Below, piece by piece: positions 1 through 9,400 of a stretch of DNA of 13,842 nt (the first letter of the stretch is position 1; each line of letters starts with the position of its first letter). The stretch covers positions 1-13,842 of the forward strand of contig JADGJH010000845.1 of assembly GCA_027596945.1 (NCBI GenBank), read 5' to 3'. This DNA comes from Physocladia obscura (taxonomy: Eukaryota; Chytridiomycota; Chytridiomycetes; Chytridiales; Chytriomycetaceae). Position numbers and translations under genes: made by a program. The notes below the pieces were generated by a model. The model did no database searches. It was given only the letters and a program-made list of their open reading frames with translations, and was not told where the DNA came from.

Positions 1-359
1 AAATAATAAACAAAACTGTGAAAGTTATATTACTATGTCTGGAGAATAAACTTATCATTTCTTTATGTGTATTGGAACAAAATGATGTTAGAGTATATTT
101 TTGAGTTTTATCTCATGCACTCCACCACAGAGTAATGCAGATTTCAACGAGAGATTGGAAATGCAAAGGTTAAGAGAATCAATTGTGACAAAATATGGAG
201 GTTGATCAAATGGTGTGTCTGTGGCTGTGAAAGCCATAATTGTGTGGAGTGATGGATAAGTTTAGTAGACTGGGGAAGAGGGTGATAAATGCCTGGCAGT
301 ATATGACAGTTTTGAGCATATTCATTTTTCATGCATAATTAGACTAGAAATCAATTGGA

Positions 360-387
360 AAAGACAAATTTTTTGTCTTTGACAAAG
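360..387. repeat. Short inverted repeat (hairpin)
   Basis: Nine-base arms AAAGACAAA (360-368) and TTTGTCTTT (372-380) flank a three-base T loop. They run into a second small palindrome, CTTTGACAAAG (377-387). The arms can be read directly from the sequence. No function is implied, since AT-rich intergenic DNA yields such dyads by chance. Confidence 0.5.
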
Positions 388-1232
388 GGCAGTTCTCCAT
401 GGAAGCATTGTACCAACTGACCAGAATGCACCAATGGCCACAGTACATACATTCATCATTGATGCAGTTTAAAATTAGTATATTAAACTACTTATTAAAG
501 AAAATGGCAACTTGTCAAAAAGTCAACATTTACTAATTGAAAGAACTAATTGCCATTTGCTGTCACACTGATCACTTGAGTTATAAGCAACAGCAGAAGC
601 GCTGCAATTGTTTGCTCAAAAGTAAAGTGAGTCTTTTACTTATTCTCATCTCTTTGAGTTCTGGCATTTCTTACTCTGTTTTCTAGTCTTTTTTTTCTCT
701 GACTGCTCTATTGTGTTCTTGTAACAAGCTTTCAGATTTTATATAATTTTGAAGGGCTGATGACTTGTGCAGTTTAATTTTGACTTTGTTTTAATTGCTG
801 GAATAGATAGAAAAGATAAAAAAATAGTTTTGGCATTTTTGTATTGTATTTTCAGAATTTTTTTTTTTTGAACCTGAGAAATGCTCAAAACTCTTGTTTG
901 TCAAAATGCATAAATTCCAACATGTTGAATGAAGCCTTAATTATTCAGCCTTTATGTTTTTACACATATTTAAAGCAATTGGAACAACAGCCTCTCCAAG
1001 AGACCCAATTTCAATACTGGTAAATACTTGATTGATGGTTTGCCCTTTGATGCCTGAAAAGCAGTAAAATTATAGATGATAGAATATCCAATCTCAAGAT
1101 TTGGTGAGGTGTAGTTATGTGTTCAGTTTGGTAGTGGAAGTGTTACTCTTCAGAGAAATTAAACACCTGGTCAGGGAATTTCATAGCACATTGAAAAAAA
1201 GTTACTGTCATTCAAGTCAGAAGGTTATATTT

Positions 1233-1238
1233 TTTATT
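1233..1238 (-). terminator. Possible poly(A) signal of RPF2
   Basis: An AATAAA hexamer on the minus strand lies three bases after the RPF2 stop codon, inside a longer A/T run. It is close to the stop, so it may be only part of the AT-rich 3' UTR. Confidence 0.3.
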
Positions 1239-1240
1239 TT

Positions 1241-2512
1241 TCAAACTTTTGAATTCTTAGCTTTTTTTCCTCTTGCATTTGGTGCAGTTTCACGAGTCTT
1301 CTTTCTCAGATTTGGCTCAACAGCAATAATAGTAGAAGCAGAGCTACTAACTTCTTGCTCATTGTCACTACCAGGTTCCTCATCATCTGAATTGCTGCTC
1401 TCACGCTTCAATCCCTTCATCTTACGTGTTTGCAGTTTTGAAAAATCTTGTTTGTGCATGTGAATACGCCCAACCTTATCACCCATTTCATCTCGCTCAA
1501 TATTTTTAACCTTTTTCACTTTTAATTCGTCTGGAATCCTATACGCCTGCGCATACACCGACTCATCCGCAAATCTAGTTCTCCCAACCTTAAACTCAAG
1601 GGCCGGCCCACACTCCTCCAATTCAACAGCCGGCAGTTTTGTCCCACTTTTTTTCAGCACAACCATATACACGCGTAAATGAATCATCCGGTCCGTCGTG
1701 TCAACTGAGCACGAAATCACGTGGTCCAAACCCTTCAAGTCAATCTTGTCGAACCCTTTGCCAGATGTTCCGTTACCCAACAGATCAATGAGACTGTTTT
1801 TGATGTGGACAAAGTCGGGGTCGACTTCCCAGAGATCACCGTTGAAGACGAGCGCAGGGCGGTTTCCAAGTGCTGGTTTTGATTTGTTTTCAAATGCTTC
1901 CATTGGCAAGCCGCGGTGCACGTGCAATTCAACGAGATCGAGGATTTGGTGATCAAATGTGCGCATCAATGTCAGACAATGCGGGCGTTTTTTCGAGTGC
2001 GATGCCAGAACAATTATTGGCGTGTTATTTTTCGTCGAAAGAAATTCAACATTGCGTGGTTCATCTGATTTCATTACAAAAAGAAGTATTGGAAGTCAGA
2101 CATGAGTAGTTTTTTCTTTCTGTTTTTATTTTTAATACCGAATGGATGCAGATCATTTTTTTTAGAGAAGTATTTGCTGTATGGCGAACGAAGAGCATGC
2201 TACGTATCAGCCAAAGATAGAAAGTGTAAACGTGTGAAAATGTGAGTTAACTGAACAGAAAACTTTTTCACGAACCAGATCTTTCAGAGCATCCAGAACA
2301 GTTTCGGATGTGCTGGATCCACGCACAAAAAGAGCATGCTTAACATTTTCTTCAAGCTACAGTGCGTTCGGTTGCGGAAATAAAAAAACAGTGCGATGAG
2401 CTTTTTTTTTTTTTTGGTTTTGACCACCAACCATTGGTTCTCTCTTTTTCATTGCCCGCTTTGAGGCGGCGTTCTTTGGTCTTGAAATCAAAATAACGGA
2501 GTAACAATGCAT
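1241..2512 (-). CDS. RPF2: Ribosome biogenesis protein Rpf2 (Brix domain)
   Basis: Rpf2 works with Rrs1 to load the 5S RNP (5S rRNA, uL18, uL5) into pre-60S particles in the nucleolus. I join four exons: 2512-2432, 2356-2276, 2199-2139 and 2064-1241, giving 348 aa, close to the yeast length (about 344). Introns are 74-76 nt with donors GTTGGT, GTTCGT and GTATTA. The basic start (RPKNAASKRAMKKREPM) is in exon 1, ENVKHALFVRG in exon 2, SKKNDLHPF in exon 3, and the body of the Brix domain in exon 4. The family signature GDKVGRIHMHKQD and QTRKMKGLK lies near residues 265-295, followed by an acidic Ser/Asp/Glu stretch and a basic tail. Exon 4 alone has an ATG at 2074, but that ATG lies in the intron and would lose 75 residues. 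The start at 2512 is the only upstream in-frame ATG I see; it gives ten extra hydrophobic residues before the conserved RPKN. Confidence 0.93.
2393..2402 (+). promoter_or_regulatory. PAC-like motif inside RPF2 intron 1
   Basis: The ten bases GCGATGAGCT match the PAC element (GCGATGAGMT) found upstream of many ribosome-biogenesis genes in yeasts. Here the motif lies in the first intron of a ribosome-biogenesis gene and not upstream of its ATG. The match is visible in the sequence; a regulatory role is inference, and one ten-base match can occur by chance. Confidence 0.3.
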
Positions 2513-2832
2513 GGATAGAAAGAGAGTCCAAGTGGTGAAACAGCGACAGTTGTTGTGTGCGTTAAAATTGAAATGCCGTGAAACAAAAAATTATTTAGAA
2601 TAGCGCAACAAATATCACTGATATCTTATTATAGCTATCATAAACAGCTCTTTTGATATGTTTTTGGAAAGAATTGGTGAAATGGTCAAACTCACTTGGA
2701 ACGGAGCATCATTTTTGGATAATAAAAAAAAAAAAAAAAGAGATGTTGACACGAAAAGCAACCGCAATATTGTGCGTTGTATTACACCGACCACGTGATA
2801 CTGCCGCCATCATTACCGCTGTACTCATATCC
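2513..2832. promoter_or_regulatory. Divergent RPF2/NUBPL promoter with an E-box
   Basis: This spacer separates the ATGs of RPF2 (minus) and NUBPL (plus), so it should hold both promoters. It contains a palindromic E-box CACGTG at 2792-2797; on the minus strand the extended site ATCACGTGGT (2799-2790) fits the RTCACRTG consensus of fungal Cbf1-type bHLH factors. An A run occurs at 2723-2738. If NUBPL instead starts at the in-frame ATG at 2743, the E-box falls in coding sequence and the spacer shrinks to 230 nt. Confidence 0.5.
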
Positions 2833-3983
2833 ATGCGATCTTCATCTCGATTATCAGCCCCACTTCGTGCATTCACATCAACCGCCAATCTTTTCCATAG
2901 CAATCCACTCGTTTGTAATTCTATACTTGTATCACATATCCTCCAACGACAAGATGATTTTCTATACTTTTTATTTTTTGCTTTGAAAGAATCTTGGAGG
3001 TGTGCAAACTCGCATCAAATCCGCGCCGACAGATGCTCAAAGTCTTAATCCGCAGATTCGACGAGGAGTACCAATCCCGAAAAAAATACCGAACGTCAAA
3101 AAAGTCATTGCCGTTTATTCTGCGAAGGGTGGGGTCGGAAAAAGCACGACCTCTGGTTTGTTTTTTTTTTTTTTTGCTAATCCATTAATACTTAAAAAAT
3201 TAATTTCGACAGTAAATCTTGCAACAACTCTCGCGTATCACAACGGTCTCCGCGTCGCGATTCTAGACGCCGACTTATTTGGGCCCTCGATTCCACGGAT
3301 GATGAATTTGTCTGGCAAAGAAGCGGTCCTAACTCCTGACAGCAATTTCCTCGTTCCACTAACAAATCATGGTGTACAATGTATGTCGATGGGATTCCTG
3401 ATTAACGAAGGGCAGGTTGTCGCATGGCGGGGGATGATGGTGATGAAAGCGATTGAACAGTTGCTGTGGCAGGTGCAGTGGGCTGATGTTGATGTGCTGG
3501 TGATTGATATGCCGCCGGGAACGGGAGATACACAAATTTCTATTTTGCAGCAGGTTGAGTTGGATGGTGTTGTTATTGTTTCAACTCCACAAGATGTTGC
3601 ATTGTCAGATGCGAAAAAAGGGATCGCGCTGTTCAATACGAGAAAAGTTCCAGTTTAGTGTATTATTATTTTATGAAACCTTTTCTAAGTAAATTATGTA
3701 TTTATATCAGATTCTCGGTCTTGTTGAAAATATGAGTTTTTTCACGTGCCCAAACTGCAGTCACGAATCTCACATTTTCAATCCGCCGTCGAAAACTGGC
3801 GTGTCGTCTCGTTTGGACATTCTCGCACAAAGTTTAGGGGCCGAAGTTATTGCGCGTGTGCCGTTGGATCCCTTGGTGTGCGAGGCGGCAGATTCAGGAA
3901 AACTCGTTGCCTCAGTTGATTCAAAAACCAAGCAAGTCTATGTAGACCTTGCTCAAAAAGTGAAAGCGTTATTATTTAACTAG
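2833..3983 (+). CDS. NUBPL: Mitochondrial Mrp/NBP35-type Fe-S P-loop NTPase
   Basis: Homolog of NUBPL (Ind1 in Yarrowia), which binds a 4Fe-4S cluster and supplies it to respiratory complex I during assembly in mitochondria. Exons are 2833-2910, 2990-3155, 3213-3652 and 3711-3983, giving 318 aa, essentially the family length. Residues 1-26 (MRSSSRLSAPLRAFTS...) are Arg/Ser-rich with no acidic residue, as in a mitochondrial presequence. The deviant Walker A KGGVGKSTT lies at 72-80, then the DADLFGPSIPRMM and DMPPGTGD motifs. The cluster-binding CxxC (CPNC) is at 241-244 after LGLVENMS. An upstream in-frame ATG at 2743 would add 30 residues; I prefer 2833 for its cleaner presequence. The exon 1/2 join (GTTTGT donor at 2911, acceptor ending 2989) is the least certain; GTAATT at 2915 with an acceptor ending 2999 also keeps frame. 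Intron 2 (3156-3212) is 57 nt with no stop in frame. Confidence 0.93.
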
Positions 3984-4066
3984 AGCCAACAAATGAGAAA
4001 GATAAACATCAAATAATTATCTTTTGAAACATACAAAAACTTCTCAAAATTTGGATTATTGTATTG

Positions 4067-4801
4067 CTATTGGTCTCTGTGCAAAATTGCAAATGTCGCC
4101 GCTTCATTTGAAATATCATCTTGCTCATATGCGAGCAAAGCTTCTCTCACAACATGAACAGAATGCTGCAACTGGATTTGGAGTTGGATATTTTCTCGTC
4201 GTAATTCTTCATTCGCAGCCTATGTGAAAATCATGCTATAGAAAAGTTTCTGCGTAATGAGTACATACTCTTTCTTCAGCCAACTCCATTTCAGCTTCAC
4301 GCTTCATTCGCTCTTTTTCTTTTTGAATCATATCCTGAAGAAAGGACAAATCAGTTCATTGGTTGCATGAAATGGAGATTAACTGTTTGAAGTCTGAATT
4401 TGGACATGATGACTTCTATCGTTGCTTCGTATTGTTTGGTTAACTGGTTGAGAATACGTGTCTCACGCTGCAGCTCCGCGACTCTTGATGCGGCATCTAA
4501 AATCGTAATTGACTTATTAGCTATTGGGTTTGGAAGAAGCAAGATAAAATACCCGACGAGCCGTTAGCTTCAGCTTCGAGGGCTTGTTGGCGCGCAACTT
4601 GCAACTGATGCTATTTGTTTAAAATATGTATTTGGTGTGATTTATATTTGGCAGGTATTAAAAAGTTATTCTCTTGAAAAACACCTTAAGAGATTGTGAA
4701 GAATCCTGCAACAAGCTAAGTTGCTGTTGGTTGTGTTGCAGCAGAGCGGCCAGCGTCGAAATGCGGTCGATCAGCAATGTTTGTGCTTGGTTCACTTCCA
4801 T
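4067..4801 (-). CDS. SIKE1: SIKE/FGFR1OP2-family coiled-coil protein (STRIPAK)
   Basis: Animal SIKE1 and FGFR1OP2, and SCI1 of filamentous ascomycetes, are small coiled-coil subunits linked to the STRIPAK (striatin-PP2A) complex. Five exons join in frame: 4801-4685, 4610-4553, 4496-4384, 4334-4269 and 4219-4067, giving 168 aa. Introns are 74, 56, 49 and 49 nt. The recognised core is residues 66-96: ELQRETRILNQLTKQYEA followed by TIEVIMSKFR, which resembles the ELxxENxxL...ALELIMSKYRxQM stretch of FGFR1OP2. The rest is Leu/Glu/Gln/Arg-rich predicted coiled coil: residues 1-58, a charged KEKERMKREAEMELAEER segment, then ELRRENIQLQIQLQ. It is shorter than the human relatives (about 207 and 253 aa), mostly at the C-terminus. 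No exon exceeds 153 nt, so ORF-based calling would miss the gene. The family call rests on one motif plus coiled-coil layout. Confidence 0.75.
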
Positions 4802-4821
4802 CTTCCGAAAACTGAACAACT

Positions 4822-5406
4822 TCAATCTTTTATTGTATGTTTTTGAAAATCTGCACGAGTTATTCTAAAGCAACGCGCGTCGATGCGCTCGGCCACACCT
4901 GCCTTCACGTAATGTTCTGGCGAAAATCTGATAAACTCAAACCCGGCCTTTTCCAACACTCTGGCACTAGCTGCATTAAAAGCAAAGATATCCGCTTCAA
5001 CCCATTCAATGTCCGGCCAGTCGCTGCTGAACGCGTTACTCAGAATCTGCCGCACTGCACGCACCACTATTCCTTGTCCACGATAATCTTTATGCAGATA
5101 ATATCCCAGTCGACCACACTTTCCGTTGGAATCATCTCCAGTCGCCTCATACAGGATTGATACATTACCAATAACTTGTCCCATCTCGTTGCGGATACAT
5201 TGTTGCAGCGGACACCGCTCAGCATACGGAAATTGCTTGTTCAGTTCGGTGACGTGGTTGATGTACCAGTACGCATCGCTTACTGTGTATGGGTTTGGAA
5301 GCACCAGTGTGTTTTTGTGGATTAATGGATCTTGCAGCATTGCCGTAAGTTCCTCTGCATCGGAAAGAGTAAAGTTCGAAAGAGTGAACAGTGTTTTTTC
5401 TGTCAT
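4822..5406 (-). CDS. GNAT acetyltransferase, RimJ/RimL-like
   Basis: Single-exon, 194-residue protein of the GNAT fold (Acetyltransf_3 type), which moves an acetyl group from acetyl-CoA to an amine. The acetyl-CoA pyrophosphate-binding motif RGQGIV is at 109-114 after LGYYLHKDY, and the RimJ-like motif NAASARVLEKAGFEF is at 144-158. The N-terminal part includes the LPNPYT...DAYWYINH pattern common in this subfamily. Length is normal for a full domain. The substrate cannot be told from sequence: N-terminal acetylation of a protein or acetylation of a small molecule are both possible. The stop is 20 nt before the ATG of the coiled-coil gene on the same strand, and the start faces SYS1 across 208 nt. 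It is the only intronless gene model in the window. Confidence 0.88.
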   Translation of the reverse strand: MTEKTLFTLSNFTLSDAEELTAMLQDPLIHKNTLVLPNPYTVSDAYWYINHVTELNKQFPYAERCPLQQCIRNEMGQVIGNVSILYEATGDDSNGKCGRLGYYLHKDYRGQGIVVRAVRQILSNAFSSDWPDIEWVEADIFAFNAASARVLEKAGFEFIRFSPEHYVKAGVAERIDARCFRITRADFQKHTIKD

Positions 5407-5614
5407 TTTTTGCAGTTGGTCAGGTTGTTATTCCAGGATCTTTTTATGAAGAATGATGATTCGACCAGATTCTCAAATTCTATTTCATTACAATGTTAAG
5501 CTTCGCCACACATCCATAGAATAGACAGGCAAGTACAAACAGATGAAAGTGTATAGTATGATGCTGACCCTATTCAATCACCGTTTTTTTTTTCTCGAAG
5601 AACACAAAGACAAA
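5407..5614. promoter_or_regulatory. Divergent GNAT/SYS1 spacer
   Basis: Only 208 nt separate the two divergent start codons, so the promoters must share or abut this space. I see a T run at 5584-5593 just before the SYS1 ATG and no clear TATA box. An in-frame ATG at 5543 upstream of SYS1 would add 24 residues that do not look like the family, so I start SYS1 at 5615. Confidence 0.4.
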
Positions 5615-6450
5615 ATGCCAAACACATTCCGAATCCATACCTTCGATCCAGCGTTGACGACAATGCAGATATTATCTTATCAAACTGCTTCATATCTGAC
5701 ATTGAGTATCGCAGTACTGATGGTCGAGTCGCTTTCCGGCACTGAAATCACTTTGGACCATATTCTCAACTGGTACGTTTTCCACATCAGAGTGTACAAA
5801 CGCCTTACGATACATTCGAAGAAAAACAGAAAATAACTGACTACAATTACATATGTGTAAATACAGGAAAACTTTGCGACTCGACTCTGTGCTTGGATGG
5901 TTTATTTGCTCGGCGTTTGTCATTAATGCTGCTATTTGGTATGTTTATTCCCAACAGTACAAAAATAAATAAAATAATAGAAAATAAAAGCTTCGACTTT
6001 TTTCCAAATTTTTTCTTTTGTATATGCATATCTTCATTATTACTTTTTTTCTTTTATTTCTCTTTCTTTTTCATTTTTTTTCTTCTTAGTTCCATCCATC
6101 TACTTTTAATCGTGCAGCGAACTCGGCAATGCCTCGATTTCGCCGCTACATTTTATGGTTTCCACTTGATTCTGTCATCTATTTATTCTGGAAGTATTCC
6201 ACAGACTTTATCATGGTGGATTCTGATTATTTGCTGTATTGCAATATCAGCTGTCGGCGGGGAATATTTGTGTTATCAGCAAGAGTTGCAGCCGATTGTT
6301 GTTGGCGGTGGCAGTGGTGGCAGCGGTGGCAGCGGGAATGGTGTTACAGCTGCAGGGATGAGGCGGAAAACTTCCGGCGTTAGTGGAGCAAATGATTTCG
6401 AAATGCAGAGACTGACTACGTCGGGAAATCACGAAACTCAAATTGATTAA
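5615..6450 (+). CDS. SYS1: Golgi membrane protein Sys1
   Basis: Sys1 is a four-helix Golgi membrane protein that recruits the Arf-like GTPase Arl3 (ARFRP1 in animals), upstream of Arl1 and GRIP golgins, for trafficking between endosomes and the trans-Golgi. Exons 5615-5772, 5867-5938 and 6090-6450 give 196 aa. Conserved features are FRIHTFDPALTTMQIL (5-20), RLDSVLGW (57-64), IVQRTRQCLDF (84-94), LSWW (117-120) and GEYLC (134-138). Four hydrophobic segments lie near 14-37, 63-86, 95-110 and 117-138. The exon junctions fall at Trp53 and Cys77. Intron 2 is 151 nt, the longest in the window, and very T-rich. Animal Sys1 ends soon after GEYLC; here about 50 residues follow, beginning with a Gly/Ser stretch (GGGSGGSGGSGNG, about 149-161) and then a polar tail. 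The stop is 45 nt from the VPS34 stop. Confidence 0.9.
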
Positions 6451-6495
6451 AGCAAAAACAAACAGATTCTTTGTGTTTAAATTTAATTATTTTTT

Positions 6496-9400
6496 TTAAC
6501 TGCGAAACATCATTGCAATTCCATGTATACGCTCCATGACTTGTGGAAACATTGCTCCTATACTTTCATTAATCAAACCTTGAAAGTATTGTATTGCTTC
6601 CTCCTCATTCAAATCAAGGCGAAACTTTTCTTGCACCTAACCAAAATATATTCAATCTTGTTCTTCATTGACGAAAGCGCGAAATATAACAAACCTTCAA
6701 GACAGCTTTATCTGGCTCAACGCGTATATCAGGAATATTAGCATCCACCATTAAGGCAAAAAGATTCAAAATCAGGTTTGCATTTTTTCGCAAACTGTTG
6801 AACGCAACAAAGCAGTAAGATTTAAAGTTTTGGTACTGTGGCGACGACGCGCCACCCATCACATCAACCATTTCTTTACTCAATTTCATAGGTGGGGGAA
6901 ATGGTTTAGGATCTCTTCCAAGAATGTAGCCAAAATCAATGTGGAATAAATTTCCTAAAGTAATAATAGAATATTGAATAATGAAATATGATCAAAAGAA
7001 ACGAAAAAAGATTTACCACTTGCAGTTAAAAGCAAATTATCCAAATGCCGGTCTCCAATCCCCAGAAGATAAGTAATGACACAATATCCAGCTAATTTTT
7101 CATACATTCAAATAATAAGTGAGCGAGTGAGTAATAAATACAAAAATTAAAAAAACGAAGAAAAAAAGGGAACTATGTTACCGCAGCTTTTAACATAAGT
7201 ATCCATGACTCCAGTTGGTATTCCATTCACCAACGTATGAACATCAACGTCAGGATTATTTGCCTTCAGGTACGCAGTCAAGCTATTCCCAAACTCAGAC
7301 AATATCGTCGCAAGCGGACTGGATGGAACAAATTGCACCATTCCATGGTCCGCACCGGTCGCCAAAACTTTGAAGCTTGTTAATTTCAGGTCCAGATTCT
7401 CCTTTCGAAGAAGTCGATCCATAAGAGTGAAGAGTTGAAGAACAAGCTGATCTTGCCTCAAATCGTCGCCCATTTTGAACATCATTTGGTACTCTGAGCT
7501 GTCGGCACATGAAAATGTCAGCCGCAGAGGAAGCAACGAGCTTTTGAATATGGTACATTTATCTGCGATCAGTCCAGTGACTATAACTTGCGCGTCAAGT
7601 GGAAGCGGAAGAGGAGAAAATGATGAAAGCCCGTTTTTTGGGTCTGAAATGATGTTCCGAAGCAATTCAATCTGAAAATATATCATTATTGTTTTTAAAT
7701 TATTTTTTTTCTTTTTTGTGTTACATACTTTTTTGGGCCTGGAATCTTTGGAAAGCTTCATTTCCTTGCAAATTCGCGCGAGAGTTTTAATCAATTCTGT
7801 TTGTCTTCTCAGAATACTTTTTCGTATTGGCCCATCTGGAGCTGCTACAGGACCACTGATCATTGCGTTCATAAAAACGCTCACAATCTGAGAGTACAGT
7901 TGGCCAAATTTTTTGTCTTCGCATTCGACATTCAAATACCAATAGAAATAATTTCCGAGAATTCTATTTTGAACAGCACGTTCAATTAGAAATTTTGCCA
8001 GTTGTGAATCTTGAATTTTTATTGCGTCATTGCCATTAATAGTAGTGGTACTTAAATGCTCAAATTTCAATGCTTGAACTAGTTGTAAAAGATACAGTTG
8101 TAGTTCCTTCAAGAAAAAAATTGTCAATTTTTTAAGTAAATAATGACGATTTAAAATGATTAAAAAAACCAACGTCATCGTCAGCTTTTCTAAGTTGATC
8201 AACTGCGTAACCACGCACACTTTCGTTTTCAAATCCTGTTCCCAATAATTCGAGCGCATCTTCAGTATCTATCCCAATCCATCCATTTAATAACTCCACG
8301 GCTTGCCGTGATTCGATTACGTCGCTCCACACAACAGATTTTAAAAACTTGGTGACAGCTTTTTTGTCACGCATAAGATAAAATCGAAACTTCCATAGCA
8401 AATCAGAATCACTCGACGTAAGTGGTTGAGTTGGTGGATATTGCAGAATTTTCTGATCAGATTCAAATATTTAAAACTAAATAAGAAAAAAATTTAAAAC
8501 AAGTCAAACATTGATATCGTCTCGAAGTTTAGCGTTTGGTTTCAAGTCACGATCCAATGGGCCATTTCTATGACTTCGAGCGAGCTTTCTATGCTTCATT
8601 TCAACCGGGTTGTCTCCACGCGCAATTTCAGGATCATAAACTCGCAGGTACTGATGCGTTGTATTCGAAACAAAAGGGACCACGGATTTCGGTAAAGTGT
8701 ACTCCTTTTTTTGTGTGGTTTTATTTTTATTTATCCAAAAATATAACTCACCTTTTCATGAAGAATCAGAGGAAAATCGAATTTGGGAAGCTCAATGTAA
8801 AGGTACATTTTGCTCGAACTTATTGACTCATCCTGTTTGCGAGTTTAAACACGGACGATTTCATTCAAATTGAAAGGAGTAGCAATAAACAAACATGCAA
8901 AGTAGATTCAATTTCTCTGAGCGTCAGTTTATCCATCCAGTCGCTCTGAGGTATATCGCCCAGCTCATACTTCCATACAAGCTGAAAATTAAAACCATAC
9001 GTGTGAAACGGAGATATTATGAAAAAATCTGGCAAGAAAACGAACTCGTTCCAAGCGATCCAATTCATTTGTTTCTAAAACTGTACTATCGGTTGTGGAG
9101 TAAACTCTTCCATCGGCTTCGAAATTCGGCCAAACAGCAAGTTTCTGCTTTCCTTTTTTGACGGCGCTGCATCAAGAAAAATCAATTGCCCATTTTCCAA
9201 GAAAATCAAAGTCGCACCGATTTTCGTCCAAAAGAGAAAACGTGGATCCTCCTATCGGGACAGCTTTTCTTGGCGCATAAGCATCCCAAATTGTAAAAGC
9301 AATTTTCGTAGATTCCGAAATATCGCAGTATTTAATTGGAAACGATATCCATTCGTTCCATCTATATTGATTCGTGTTCAGAAAATATTTTGGGACAAAT

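Larger units (their letters stand above)
1..1240. other. AT-rich stretch with no recognisable gene
   Basis: This stretch lies downstream of the RPF2 stop codon and is AT-rich with several T and A runs. I found no open frame with a recognisable domain on either strand and no tRNA-like T-loop. The longest coding-like pieces are short minus-strand ORFs at 454-322 (44 codons, starting MNVCTVAIGAFWS) and 237-88 (49 codons, starting MAFTATDTPFDQPP). Neither matches a family I know, and they could be chance or exons of an unrecognised or decayed gene. A small hairpin lies at 360-380. The stretch may be long 3' intergenic DNA or a degraded element. Confidence 0.6.

Noticed and set aside
1101..1463. 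120-codon plus-strand ORF over the RPF2 3' end
   Set aside because: It is antisense to RPF2 coding sequence and has no recognisable domain.
1717..1726. Second ATCACGTGGT E-box
   Set aside because: It lies inside the conserved RPF2 coding region (the LDHVISCSV stretch), so coding explains it.
2401..2415. Homopolymer T and A runs as repeats or sequencing errors
   Set aside because: Runs here and at 2725, 3161, 849, 9851 and 13621 lie in introns or spacers and do not disrupt any gene model.
5939..6089. Read-through ORF spanning SYS1 intron 2
   Set aside because: It is out of frame with exon 2 and encodes a T-run Phe stretch. Splicing at GTATGT and TTCTTAG restores the Sys1 frame.
9167..9189. 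Apparent 23-nt GC-AG ultra-short intron in VPS34
   Set aside because: It appeared needed when reading the frame [10 protein letters not shown]. The true upstream frame is [11 protein letters not shown], which joins [10 protein letters not shown] through a normal 51-nt GT-AG intron at 9217-9167.
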